Shown: positions 19,405 through 30,399 of the stretch, piece after piece
Layout of the letters: each line of letters starts with the position of its first letter
Numbering within the stretch: the stretch's first letter is position 1
Source of the DNA: Russula earlei
Lineage: Eukaryota > Basidiomycota > Agaricomycetes > Russulales > Russulaceae
DNA length: 64,000 nt
Reading direction: 5' to 3'
NCBI GenBank assembly: GCA_025769875.1
Contig: JAGFNK010000210.1
Coordinates: 21,044 to 85,043 of the forward strand
Notes under the pieces: model-generated
What the model saw: the letters and a program-made list of their open reading frames with translations, nothing else
Database searches by the model: none
What the model was told of the DNA's origin: nothing
Program-made: the position numbers and the translations under genes

Positions 19405-20744
19405 CTAGAAGTGAGAATGACAATAGTAAGGCCGACCTACTTTCCTCCAAGGCTGGTCCAACTTTGCAGATTGTACCCTTTTTGTTTGACAATCTCCTCT
19501 GTTGGGACAGTTTGGTCGAATGTGCCCCAATTCACCGCAATGAAAGCAGGATTTTCTGGAGTGATGGGAGGAGATTGGTGGGAGTCTGGGAGAGTTAGAT
19601 GTGAAGGATGAACCAGAGAGTCGGAAGGAGTCGGCAGAGGAAGACGAATCGAGTCGCATAAGTTCCTGTAGGCGACTACCATCTTCTTCTTCGTCTGATC
19701 TGTCTTGCCACCTGAGGTTGAGGGTAACCCGATTGAGAGTATTGGCGGCGGCGAGGGTTTGTTTGACTTCTTTGAGGTGGCCCTGATGTTCGAGTATTTT
19801 GGGCGAAGAGGAGGCGTATGGTTTGTCTCCTTTTGAGGATCTCCGCTGTCCTGTACCTGTATGACTTGACTCCTGCTGTGAGGGAGGGGTCGTTGTCGTC
19901 CTCAATGGCCCTATTGACGAAGTTTGTGTAAGGCTGGTCAGCGAGGAGCATGTCCCACTGCTCCTCATTGGGGACTGAGATGGGCCAGGCAGCGGGGATT
20001 GGTGTGAATACTTGAGAGAAGATGGGTGCTCCCTTGCCAAGGGTAGCATGGATGAGGGGTTCGGGTCGAGCAGTCCAACTCGACAAGAAACCAGTTTGCC
20101 CTGTACATGGTTCCTCCAGGGTACTCAGGGACTGCGAAATCAATAAGGGGGTAGTCCTGAGGAGGGGATCCAGTCAGGGCTGGGTTGTGGAAGGCGAGGG
20201 GCGTCAAAGAATTTGGTGGCCTCAAATTGTTCGGCAAGGGAGAATGGGGATGGAGTGCATGCTGGGAAAAGGTCAAGTCCCAGGGCATTGCACTCAGATC
20301 CGAGAAGGGTGGAGGAGAGGGAGACGGATGGTGAAATAGGGGAGAGACAGACTCGGGCAACGGCGTCGTCGTCGTCCTCATCGCACTCGTAGGCAGGGGG
20401 GTTTTTGAAGGGTAATGACCTTCTTGCCAGTTGGGGAGTGGGGGAGGCGATGGCGACGTTGTCGGCATAGGATAGAGTGGGAGAAGGGTAGGTGAGAACA
20501 GGGGAGGCACAAGTGGGGACTGGGGACGAGGGACAGTAGGCAGGGGACGAGTAGGTTGGGATGGGTGAGGATGGAATATAAATTGGGGATTGAGACATTG
20601 GCAGATATGAGAAGAGGTAGAGTTTGAAGGTGAAGAAGGTGGAGAAGGTGAAGGAGTAGTTTGGTAGGTTGAGTGGATGAGATGGCAAGCAAGTTGTAGA
20701 AGATGCTCTGCCGTCTCGAGTTCTGGAGGAGGGTTTTTATACAT
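19405..20744 (-). pseudogene. Gypsy-2 third frame: Pro/Ser-rich protein ending in a CCHC knuckle
   Basis: Downstream of the chromodomain an ATG at 20744 opens MYKNPPPELETAEHLLQLAC, followed by a long Ser/Pro-rich tract. After frame changes the sequence reads HATLGKGAPIFSQVFTPIPA, NRAIEDDNDPSLTAGVKSYR and finally the knuckle CFHCGELGHIRPNC about 40 residues from the end at 19405. Position and architecture match the gypsy-1 Pol extension (post-chromodomain, low complexity, then CCHC), though sequence similarity is not obvious. Two frame changes are needed, so I call it a pseudogene. Function unknown; a second nucleic-acid-binding protein is a reasonable inference. Confidence 0.6.
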
Positions 20745-22252
20745 GAGCTCGTCCACCCGCAGGGGAATTTGTCTTTGAGTTCAAGTATTCTTTGAGTAGA
20801 GCCAGGAGCGTGAAGGTCAGCAGAATTGACCCATGAGCGCTCCGAAACCTGGGTAACCTTCCCAATGAACAAGGTATTGTGTCCTGCCTCGGTACTTCCA
20901 GTCTCCAATGATAGCAGCAATTTCATATTCTTCTTCTCCTTGTACAATGTCAGGTGGTGGTCAGGTAAAAGCTTTGCCATATGCCCCTGTTTCAGTGAAT
21001 GGCATGAGAAGATCCACATGAAACACATTGTGGATTTTCATTGATGGGGGCAATTTGATGTGATATGCCACTGGTGTGATTTGTTGTATCACCTCAAATG
21101 GTCCATAACGCCGAGGGGCAAGCTTCTTTGATGGGGCCTTGACCACCAGATTGCATCCATCTAGCCACACAAGTTGTCCTTCTTTGAGCTTCCTTGGTTC
21201 TTCTGATGGTTTGATACGTTTCAGAAGTTCCTCCTGTGCCCTGGATCGTACCTGTTCCATGATTTTGAGACTGTGTTTCAGCCTCTGGAACAGATATATC
21301 CATTGTTGTCCATTTGGCAGTTGGATTGAAACCAAGAAGAAGTTCGTGTGGTGTGTGCCTGGTGCCTTCATGTCGCCAAGTATTGTGAGCAAACTCAGCA
21401 ATTGGAAGTAGTGTGTGCCAATCATTTTGCCGTCCATTTATGAATTCCCTCAGATAAGTCTCTATCCAGAGGTTCATCCACTCGGTTTGTCCATCCATGC
21501 GTGGGTGAAAGGCAGTGCTCAAATTTTGTTTGATCCCTGTGGCTTTACAGATGGCCCTGGCGAAGTTTCCTTTGAAATGGGGGTCCCTGTCAGAGATGAT
21601 TCTCTTGGGAATTCCGAACCATGGAAATAGATTAGCCAGGTACTTGATGGCGACGCCTAGACCATCTATGGTTTTATTGCAGGGGATAAACTTTGCGGCC
21701 TTTGAGCAGCCTTGATCGACTGATAGTAAGAATGGAATCATATGATCCGGACTTTGGAAGATCTGTGATAAGGTCCATTGAAACATATTGGAAGGGGCCA
21801 GCTGACACATTTGTATCAAATGGTTGGAGTGGCGCATGTTTCAGGGTGGTGATGGCTTTAGATTCTTGACACTTAGCACATCCCTTGACGTATTCTTCCA
21901 CAAATAGACGGAGTCTGGGTCCTTCGTATTTCCTTCTTATAAGATCCCAGGTGTTAGCGATGCCAGGGTGTCCTCCCACTGGGGAATCATGGACTTCCTT
22001 CAAGACTTCCCGTCGTAAAACGGGGTCATCAGGTAGGTAAGTTCGTAAGTGGAGTGACTTGTGTGAGTAAGCTTTGCAGTGCAAAAGTTTCCTGGTTATT
22101 GCCAAAGGTATGGTTAAGGGTAGGAGCACGAGCTTCAGGGATGTTTGCCATCTGCAAGTGCTCATTGAAGACATGATCAGGTAGGAGCGTGATAGCTTTG
22201 TTATGGATGTTTTCTCCTTTGTGATCAGGTCGTCATGATAGAATATTGGCAA
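20745..22252 (-). pseudogene. Gypsy-2 integrase and chromodomain, frameshifted
   Basis: Frames at 21674-22252, 21094-21837 and 20961-21437 cover the HHCC finger (HDSPVGGHPGIANTW, CAKCQESKA), the catalytic DDE (VSMDLITDLPKSG; IISDRDPHFKGN; GQTEWMN) and the C-terminal SH3-like region (KLAPRRYGPFEVIQQITPVA). A chromodomain-like stretch follows at about 20790-20950 (YEIAAIIG, then TQYLVHWEGYP) with a frame change at Gly-Tyr-Pro. At least two one-base shifts break the reading frame. Confidence 0.8.
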
Positions 22253-23660
22253 CCAGTGTTAGACTTTCCAGGGATAGTCGTCAACTTGAAGTTGTATTCC
22301 TGGAGAAGGGCCATCCACCTTGCTTGACGTGGTGAAAGGTCCTGGGGTTTGCAGAAGTAGGCCAGATTGGCATGATCTGTGCGAATAGTTACTTCATGAC
22401 GTGCCCCAAGTAGCCAGTGTCGATATTCTTTAAGGACAGATACTATAGCGAGTAGTTCTCTGTCATGGATATCGTAGTTCCTTTCTGCTGGTAGTAGGGA
22501 TCTTGAAAAATATACCAGAGGATGGATACCATCTTCAAATTGTTGAGATATAGTGGCTCCCAGAGCAAAAGAAGAGGCATCAGCATCTACAATGAAAGGT
22601 TTGTTGAAGTCTGGGTTGCGAAGAACAGGGTAATGGGTGAAGATATTCTTGAGAATATTGAACGAAGATTCTGTGTAATTATCCCAGACCCAGGGTTTGT
22701 TCTTCTTTGTGAGCCAGACTAGAGGTTGAACGATATCTGAATATTTTGGAATGAAGTTGCGATAGTAATTCCCAAATCCAAGGAAAGAGCGTAGTTCAGT
22801 GTAGATTGGTAGGGGCTTTCCAATCACGAATTCCTTTGACTTTGATTGGGTCCATCTTGATCATTCCTTTGCCAATAATGACGCCAAGATAGTCAATTTC
22901 TTCTTTGTGGAATTGACATTTCTCAGGTTTAAGGAAGAGGTCATTATCTTGAAGCTTCTTAAAGATGCGAGTAACGAGATCTTTGTGATACTCCCATCCT
23001 TTAGATGCTTGTGTGGCAATGATGCCATCGTCCATGTAGATGTGGAACTCCATATCATGATGATTGAGTTCTTCTCTAAAGATATCATTGACCATAGATT
23101 GGAAGGTGGCAGGGGCGTTAGTGAGACCAAAGGTCATCACCATAGGTTCGAATAAGCCCTTGTTTGTTTTGAAAGCTGCCTTCCATTGATCACCATCTTT
23201 GATGCGATATGTTGTTATAACCCCATCGTACGTCAAACTTAGTGAAGTATTGTTTACTTCCTAAGCGAGTGATGATTTCAGGAATGAGAGGAAGGGGGGT
23301 TTTGTTTTCAATAGTGATTGCATTAAGATGTCTATAGTCTTGGACGTAGCGTCATTTACCATCTTTCTTGCCTACAAAGAAGTAAGGAGAGGCATATGGT
23401 GACTTTGAAGGACGTATATATCCTTTTTCCAAATGTTCCTTTAGGAATTCATCTTGGGCCTGTTGTTCCACTGGTGCAAGGGGGTAGATCTTGCAATTGA
23501 GCGTAGATGGAGCGTCAGGAATTAGGTCTATGGCATGATCCCAAGGTTTGGAAGTAGGAAAGCGATGAGAGGCTTCTTCAGAAAAGAGCCTTTCAAAGCA
23601 ATGATAGTTGGGAGGAACTAAATCCTTCCAGTCCTTCTTGTCTTGATCAGCTGCTTGCAC
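22225..23660 (-). pseudogene. Gypsy-2 reverse transcriptase and RNase H, frameshifted
   Basis: RT begins in 23352-23660 (LNCKIYPLAPVEQQAQDEFL, SPYASPYFFVGKKDGK), where a TGA interrupts. A one-base insertion near 23215 shifts the frame after FDVRWGYNN. The palm continues in 22796-23236 with the catalytic FHIYMDDGI, then RNase H in 22225-22827 (VDADASSFALGATISQ, DHANLAYFC). The YMDD motif survives, but the frame does not. Confidence 0.85.
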
Positions 23661-23693
23661 AGCTAGTTGGGTAGAAGTGCTAATTTTTGCTAC

Positions 23694-24534
23694 TGTTACA
23701 CCATTTTCCTTTTACGTTTACTTCTTACCTTTTGCTACGGACTGCTTGCTTGCGTACGTCCCTTTACTTACTGGTCTTGTGATCTCTTACGTCTTGTGAT
23801 CCTTTCTGTGTTATCATGTGATCCATACACGTCCAGGTAACACTGGATTGCTGTTACTTTCCCTTTGTTTGGGTTTTCTTTCCATTTATGTTCACTTCTT
23901 AGTTTCGACTGTGCAATGCTGCGCACCTACTGTGCAGCACAGTTACTTGGTTCTGACTCATTCGTGGCCTCATTCCTATGACTCCTACTTATTATGACTC
24001 CTACTATACTAGTAGCACAGTCAAAGCGCAGTACTTTGTGACCAAAGCCCTAAGCTTGGTCTCTTGTAGAATCCAACCTACTCTTGTCCAAACATATTCG
24101 CCTGCAACCCACTTCACTCTCACAAACTTAACTCACAACTACCTCTCCATTTCATCAACTCTCAACACACCATCCACCATCTACTCTTCGCCTTTCCCTT
24201 CCTTCCCTAAGAGTCTCTCTTCACTCTCCTGAGAAGAGCTCTCCTCCTTTAAGACCTACCTTCCTCTACTCTCTCTGCGTTGTTCAAGGTCTCGACGGAC
24301 TTGAACGCATATAGCTAGTGGAACCAGCCCTAGTCTATCCCATTACAAACTTACCCTAGCTTCTCAACGGACCGAGTTGTACTAGGAAGGGTCTATTGGC
24401 CATAACCTGTTTAGCATAAAACACTTCGACCACTGCAGGGATCCTTACTCACTATACACGGGAACCAGCCCATTTCTTGAACACATCTCTATCATCAACT
24501 TGCTTGTGAACTGACACGGCTAGTTACCGTGACA
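23694..24534 (+). mobile_element. Solo LTR of the gypsy-2 family inside gypsy-2, TSD GCTAC
   Basis: This is the reverse complement of the flanking element's LTR: TGTTACACCATTTTCC to TTACCGTGACA, 841 bp, with GCTAC at 23689-23693 and 24535-24539. It lacks the 35-bp TATA-containing segment, like the 5' LTR at 26873. Removing it restores the protease-RT reading frame region (..IRVAVT / VAKISTSTQ..). Confidence 0.93.
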
Positions 24535-24539
24535 GCTAC

Positions 24540-25020
24540 TCTGATTGGAGTAGGATCAAAGCATGGGGGTATAGGAAGTTGCTTGATCCATTTGTCGGTG
24601 TCCCAAGTGGAGGCTACAACAGTATCCTCAAGGGTTCCTTTGGTCCAATCAACAGCAGGGTTGGTAGCACAAAGGAATGGAAAGCCAAGAAGCATGTCAT
24701 CGGTTGAGATTTCAGCGATATAGAAGCGCATTCGATGTTCTTGTCCTTTAAATCGAATGTAAAGATCGACTGCTTCAGTGACAGTTCCGGCTTTGTTGTG
24801 AGTTCCATCTACATTGTGCATGACTTTTGGCTTTTGTAGAGTGGAAATTGGGAGTTTATAGCGAGTGATGATATTTTTGTGGATGAAATTGTCGGTTGCT
24901 CCACTATCAAGTAGAGCGACAAGATCGGCCCTTTGTCCACTAGTGCGTATTTGAACAGGAACTTTGATTGAATTGAGTCTTGCTACAAATACATCACTAG
25001 GGAAGACAGCTCAAATTAAG
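24540..25020 (-). pseudogene. Gypsy-2 aspartic protease region
   Basis: The minus strand reads LVALLDSGATDNFIHKN (active-site DSGA) near 24905-24930, then HNVDGTHNKAGTVTEA and DDMLLGFPFLCATNP, the flap and C-terminal half of a retroviral-type protease. It lies just downstream of gag in a different frame and is cut on its 3' side by the solo LTR. Confidence 0.8.
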
Positions 25021-25030
25021 GCTGGGTAAT

Positions 25031-26242
25031 TCAAGCTGGGGGAAAATCCACGCCGTTATTGACCATGGCAGTAGCCCATGAGCAACATTGTTCTTCAGAA
25101 TATCCAGACATTATAGCCACAACTTCCTCAGGAGATGGTCCTTCATTATAAGTTTGTGTCTCCTGTTGAGTAGGTTGTTGGACTGGTTGATCATCAGGGG
25201 GATTTTCCTGATAATATTCGGTTGGTTGTTCATCAGTTTGAGCTAAACGAACATGGGTGTCGACCTGTTCTTCAGGGTAATACAGTTCCTGGTATTCATC
25301 TGGTTCTATAACTTCAACCAGACGTGTTTTCATAGGAACTGATTTGAAGGTGGTCGACTTATTAGGACAATTGCATGCCACATGTCCTTGTTTAGAGCAA
25401 AAGAAGCAACGACCTTCGACTTGATGTTGTTTCTTCTCTTGCTCAGTAGTGGCTGCTCTAGCGCAGTCAACGTCCATTGGAACAACTTGATTGTTGCTCC
25501 TAGGAATAAATTGGCCAGTAGGGTTCCTTGGTACAAAGGTAGGATTGACCCTAGGAGGCGGTCCAGGAGGGGGACGGAATGTAGTGTTGGTAGGACAGAA
25601 GTTAAGGAATTGTTGGGGATTACGCGCGATATTGCGTATATCTCCCATATAGCTTTGCCTCATGGCATATTTGTTGTGTTCCTTTCTAGCCGCTTCAGTC
25701 CATTCCGTGAAATTGGTAGGTAGGGTTTCCCTTAATAAGACGTTGTTGAGGAGTGGCCTACTAAGACCTCTAGCAAAATAGTCTAGAGTTCCGTTTGCAT
25801 TTAGGTCGTATCCTGCGTCGTTAGCAAGGTTGGTAAAGGTGGCAATATAAGAGTCCAGGTCAGGTCCTTGTTGCCTTAGAACAGCTAGTTTATTGAACGC
25901 GTTTTGCCTTTTATTAGTGTCGGTGAAGGCATTATTAAACGCAGTTCTAAAGTCATTCCATAGAGCTTCGTTGGTCCTGAGTACTCCAAGAGTGTTGACA
26001 CTATTATTGACTGTTTCCAGTTGAGTGTCAACCCAGTGGTCCACATTAGGGCCTCTTATAAAGGATAGGCAAGCATTAACTCGTCTATAAGGATTGTTGA
26101 AGAGGGAGTTTTCATCATTCATATTGCGAAAGATGGCAAACTCTCTCATGAATTTGGAGGATTGGGAGTGGTCTCCATCAAAGATAGATGGTGGGTTTCC
26201 CCTGACCGCTCTGTTAGAAGGGATTGGTACTATGGCAGCCAT
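25031..26242 (-). CDS. gag: Gypsy-2 Gag
   Basis: An intact 403-codon frame starts with ATG at 26242 (MAAIVPIPSNRAVRGNPPSI). It has the Retrotrans_gag capsid region (FMREFAIFRNMNDENSLFNN; WNDFRTAFNNAFTDTNKRQN; FARGLSRPLLNNVLLRETLP) and a nucleocapsid knuckle CFFCSKQGHVACNC around residues 281-294, with an acidic Gln/Thr-rich tail. Capsid particles in the cytoplasm would package the element RNA. It is the only intact frame of gypsy-2, and it ends before the protease, which is in another frame. A start further upstream, fused to the leader frame, cannot be excluded. Confidence 0.85.
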   Translation of the reverse strand: MAAIVPIPSNRAVRGNPPSIFDGDHSQSSKFMREFAIFRNMNDENSLFNNPYRRVNACLSFIRGPNVDHWVDTQLETVNNSVNTLGVLRTNEALWNDFRTAFNNAFTDTNKRQNAFNKLAVLRQQGPDLDSYIATFTNLANDAGYDLNANGTLDYFARGLSRPLLNNVLLRETLPTNFTEWTEAARKEHNKYAMRQSYMGDIRNIARNPQQFLNFCPTNTTFRPPPGPPPRVNPTFVPRNPTGQFIPRSNNQVVPMDVDCARAATTEQEKKQHQVEGRCFFCSKQGHVACNCPNKSTTFKSVPMKTRLVEVIEPDEYQELYYPEEQVDTHVRLAQTDEQPTEYYQENPPDDQPVQQPTQQETQTYNEGPSPEEVVAIMSGYSEEQCCSWATAMVNNGVDFPPA

Positions 26243-26859
26243 AGCTGGAGGAGGTGGAGGTGGAGTGGGAGGTGAAGGTGGAGTAGGAGGGGTAGGAGGT
26301 CTAGGAGTGGGTACGTGAGGGATACCAAAGATCCTTTGTGGTACAGGAAGTGGTTCGGGTGCTGGCGCGGCTTCTACTGCTAGATGTATAGGAGATAACC
26401 TAGGTGAAGGTTGTCTGGTTCAAGGTCGAGAGGAAGGTTGTTGGGATTCTTCTGCCGAAGATAAACAATGTCTTCCAAGAGAAGGTGAAGGTTGATATTG
26501 AAAGAGTTGGTACTGGGGGTCTGATTGATCCCAAGTTCCTAAATCGTGTTCTTCGTTGTCGAGAACAAGGCCTTTGTGAGTGGCGTATTCAAGGTGAAGT
26601 CCGACTTCTCGTCTATCAAGTTTATACCAACGTCCGTTGATAACTTCGATACGGTGGTAAAGGTTTTCGATGCGGAGGTAATATCCTACTTCAGGTTCAG
26701 TGGGGTGCCAAAAGGCTTTACCAGTGATATGTTCAGGTAGGTTGTCTTGATTACGTCGAGTGACGGTTCAGTGTTGAAGAGGGTTAGATGAGGAAGCTGG
26801 TTCGATAGAGGGTTCGGGGATAGCAAGAGTATTCAAGGTAGAAGCCGTGGTGAAACGTT
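26243..26859 (-). pseudogene. Gypsy-2 leader frame upstream of gag
   Basis: The minus strand between the PBS and gag encodes, in pieces, HITGKAFWHPTEPEVGYYLR and GRWYKLDRREVGLHLEYATH, then a Pro-rich linker running into gag. It has stops (for example near 26770 and 26418). It corresponds to the gypsy-1 leader frame (NNRWFELQLRRGQLYTH), which supports a shared N-terminal domain. Confidence 0.5.
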
Positions 26860-26872
26860 AAGCTTGGTCTGA
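26860..26872 (-). promoter_or_regulatory. Gypsy-2 primer-binding site, predicted self-primed
   Basis: Two bases inside the 5' LTR the element strand reads AGACCAAGCTT, the exact reverse complement of AAGCTTGGTCT, whose LTR copies are at 27352-27362 and 18982-18992. In the 3' LTR this lies 35 nt downstream of TATATATA. It has the same geometry as gypsy-1 and gypsy-3. Confidence 0.65.
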
Positions 26873-27719
26873 TGTCACGGTAACTAGCCGTGTCAGTTCA
26901 CAAGTGAAAAACAAGTTGATGATAATGAGGTGTTCAAGAAACGGGCTGGTTCCCGTGTGTAATGAGTAAGGATCCCTGCAGCAGTCGAAGTGTTTTATGC
27001 TAAACAGGTTATGGCCAATAGACCCTTCCTAGTACGACTCGGTCCATTGAGAAGCTAGGGTAAGTTTATAATGGGATAGACTAGGGCTGGTTCCACTAGC
27101 TATATGCATTCAAGTCCATCGGGGACCTTGAACAATGCAGAGAGAGTAGAGGAAGGTAGGTCTTAAAGGAGGAGAGCTCTTCTCAGGGGAGTGAAGAGAG
27201 ACTCTTAGGAAAGGAAGGGAAAGGCAAAGAGTAGATGGTAGATGGTGTGTGAAGAGTTGATGAAATGGAGAGGTGGATGTGGTTTGAGGATTAGGAGCGA
27301 AGTGGGTTGCAGGCAAATATGTTTGGACAAGAGTAGGTTGGATTCTACAAGAGACCAAGCTTAGGGCTTTGGTCACAAAGTACTGCGCTTTGACTGTGCT
27401 ACTAGTATAGTAGGAGTCATAATAAGTAGGAGTCATAGGAATGAGGCCACGAATGAGTCAGAACCAAGTAACTGTGCTGCACAGTAGGTGCGCAGCATTG
27501 CACAGTCGAAACTAAGAAGTAAATATAAATGGAAAGAGAACCAAACAAAGGGAAAGTAACAGCAATCCAGTGTTACCTGGACGTGTATGGATCACATGAT
27601 AACACAAAAGGGATCACAAGACATAAGAGATCACAAGACCAGTAAGTAAAGGGATGTATGCAAGCAAGCAGTCCATAGCAAGAGGTAAGAAGTAAACATA
27701 AAAGGAAAATGGTGTAACA
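26873..27719 (-). repeat. Gypsy-2 5' LTR, TATA box deleted
   Basis: TGTCACGGTAACTAGCC to AAATGGTGTAACA, 847 bp. Relative to 18503-19384 it lacks exactly 35 bp between 'tactg' and 'cgcttt', which removes the TATA box from the LTR that should act as the promoter. Confidence 0.93.
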
Positions 27720-28315
27720 ATATCTCAACAGTTTCTCAACAGATTGCCTTGAAACTTTGACAGTAGAACCTTATATACTGTATCTATGTGCAGCTAAAAT
27801 ATGGGAGCCTAATATTTAGTTCTTGAAATGTCAATTTTCAGGTGCTGACATGAGTGCAAAACTTTGAACTGCCATATCTCAACTGTTTCTGAATCAATTG
27901 ACTTGGAACTTCGACAGTGGGATCTCATGTACTGTATCTAGGTGCAGCCCAAGAGTTGGGGTCTAATTCTCTGTTCTTGAAGTTTCAATTTTTGGGTGCA
28001 ATCTGAGTGTGAAATTTCGAACTGCCATATCTCAACCATTTCTCAATGGATTGCCTTGAAACTTGGACAGTGGGATCTCATATAATGTGTCTAGGTGCAG
28101 CCAAAGAGTTGGTGTCTAATTATCAGTTCTTGAAGTTTCAATTTTTGGGTGCCCATCTGCGTGCAATTTTTCGAACTGTCATATCTCAACCATTTCTTGA
28201 TGGATTGCCTTGAAACTTGGACAGTAGAACCTCATGTACTGTATCCAGAGGCAGCCAAATAATTGGTTTCACTTGTTGAATTTTCACATTTTGGGGTGCT
28301 GACCCCAAGCATGAT
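27720..28315 (+). repeat. Four tandem ~154-bp repeats at the palindrome's left end
   Basis: Units begin 'atatctcaac' at 27720, 27874, 28027 and 28181. Each contains 'attgccttgaaactt' or a close variant, 'ggtgcag' and 'gaagtttcaatttttgggtgc' or a variant. The partial unit at 18428-18502 was the outermost before gypsy-2 inserted. Confidence 0.9.
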
Positions 28316-28727
28316 AAAATTACATTATCCCTACAGCTGAGCACATGATATGATACAACTATTTATGACATAGCACGCAAGAAGGGCACGTTCATGGGAC
28401 CAGACAAGGACTGACGGAAGAGCAATAAGACAAAATCGAAACGATGACGCGAGGCGTGCGTCGAGGCAGTGATTGCGATCATGCATGAATGGGCGAGGCG
28501 AGGCGATGGTGGGCTGCGAGCCCTCAAGTACGGCGGTGGCGAACAATGATGAATGATGGGGGGGTGGCTCAGTAGTCGGAGCAACACAGTGAGTGACAGT
28601 GTGCTGCTGTTGGGCACCTTTTGGCATTTCTCGTGCATGACGCGGCATTTGCACACTACGATCATCACATTTCACACTGCTTACCCCTCTCACACTTCAA
28701 AAAATGCGCTTTTTATTATGCGAGCCA

Positions 28728-28934
28728 TCAGGAAATGTCTTCCACATGTGGTGCATCATACTTACCTGAAACCAGGAAATTGCTGTTGACCCTTGGACAT
28801 GAAAGCTTGCTCCATTCACCTGGCTCATCCACAACATAACCCTCAAAATAGAGCTGGAGGTTCCCTTCACTGACCACGGGAAGCTTTCCCTGGTCCTGTC
28901 CAACAATGGAAGAGGCGAACGCGAGTGGTGGCAT
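28728..28934 (-). other. Unidentified coding-like segment in the left arm
   Basis: The minus-strand frame reads FASSIVGQDQGKLPVVSEGN, LQLYFEGYVVDEPGEWSKLS and ends VSGKYDAPHVEDIS. A GT-AG style donor ('ttcag gtaagtatg') overlaps its distal part, so it may be an exon of a captured gene. I do not recognise the family. The mirror copy is at 32076-32282. Confidence 0.3.
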
Positions 28935-29202
28935 TCAAGTTTCGAACTGTCGGTGGCCGGCCACGTGTGAGCCAGCAGGGCGGTGACTGGAGGAAGGATG
29001 AGTTTTGTACATATGGCAGGGAGAAATAACATTGCATACCTTCATCGTTTTGTCAGCTTTTCATTTTGCTCTCCCACACAGTGTACCACAGTATCGTATG
29101 TGTGTGGTCTCAAGCGAGACCTGGAGCTTGCACATCACAGGTTCCCTCCTCTGCAGCGAGTTCAGATGCGCGCCAACGGGCATGTGCAAGCAGGCATCTC
29201 AC

Positions 29203-29595
29203 ATAAAGGATAAAGAGTGGATCTTCCGCTGACAAGATATCTGGCATGCAGAAATTGAGGACCCACATCATCTCCTCGTGCCACCACTTGTCACGGCCCT
29301 GCGTCCATGGAACTTCGTTCCCCATGCGCCTAAGAACAAGGATGTGCTCAACATGCAGGCAGACCTTGAGTGCTGAATCGACTATTGCTTTGGTTGCAAT
29401 AGTCTTCCCACCGCAACGCCCTTCATTGGCAATAAGGATGACACAGCTCTGGCAGTCATTGATACGGTCATGATGCGCCTCTGCAGAGAAGCCAGCGAAC
29501 ACAACAGAGTGGACGGCACCGATGAGCGCTACACACGAGGAGGGCAGCGACCGCTTGCCATGCCATAGGAAGGTAGATAGAGACGGCATTGCCTT
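29203..29595 (-). pseudogene. Captured acetyl-CoA synthetase fragment (left arm)
   Basis: Mirror copy of the fragment at 31415-31807, where the evidence is given. The encoded segment is identical in both arms. Confidence 0.85.
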
Positions 29596-30399
29596 AATTG
29601 ATGCCGAGAGATTTTCAGTACATTGGCAACACTAGAAGTTTTGTGTGGCAGTTCAGCATAGGGATCTGTTGGGCTCATCGGCTTCATAAATGATAGCGGT
29701 CTGGGAGAGATGAGCGATCAGACACGGAGATACCCGGAAATGGCTCTTGATCAACCATAATCTATGACGGTACGGACCTTGTTGGGATGTTTGAATGCCT
29801 AACGGTCTACACTGTTGTACGACACATTCAGACCTACAGGGATGAGGCGACATGAGGGGTGGCGTGGGGCATATTACTTATGTCAGCAGCGTCTCTGGCA
29901 CTGGCGGTGTGGAGGCTGTTTCTGCTCCTCCTGAGGTGGCAAGTGACTAAGCTCAGGTCCAGGGCCTTCTTGGACAATGTGTGTTGCATGAGACTAAAAC
30001 GACAGTTGGGGTTGAGACCAAGATGGTGGCATGGACGAGTTCAGGCGATGGCTGCAAGTGAGACTGAAGTGGTGGAAGAAGCCAGACGAAGCTGACATTG
30101 TAGGGGCTGGCTGGACCAAAGTAACGGCAGCTAGAGGGGACGACGAGGAGGCTGAGACTGCGGCAACTGGGACTGAGACAGCAAGGTGGCACATGTGGCC
30201 AACAGAATGGCCAACAGAACTGAAACGACTAGACGGCAGACGAAGCAGGTGCAGATGGATGAGAGGCAGCAGTGGGCAGGACAGGGGCCGTGATGGCGAT
30301 GACTTGGAAAGGCTACAAATGGAGCAGCTGATGAAGCTATGACAGGGGTTGATGGTGGATGAGGGCAGAGAGGACTAGGGGTGGTGGTAATTGGGGAGT

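Larger units (their letters stand above)
18503..27719 (-). mobile_element. Gypsy-2: chromodomain Ty3/gypsy retrotransposon, decayed, TSD ATATC
   Basis: LTRs at 18503-19384 (882 bp) and 26873-27719 (847 bp) bound a minus-strand element flanked by ATATC (18498-18502, 27720-27724). Order on the element strand: 5' LTR, PBS, leader frame, gag, protease, RT, RNase H, integrase, chromodomain, a third frame ending in a zinc knuckle, polypurine tract, 3' LTR. A solo LTR of its own family sits in pol. Frameshifts and stops in pol and the extra frame make it inactive; gag is intact. It is inserted in the palindrome's left arm. Confidence 0.95.

Noticed and set aside
27720..28315. CRISPR-like array of 154-bp direct repeats
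   Set aside because: Units are long, contiguous and diverged with no spacers, and the host is a fungus; they are ordinary tandem repeats at the palindrome end.
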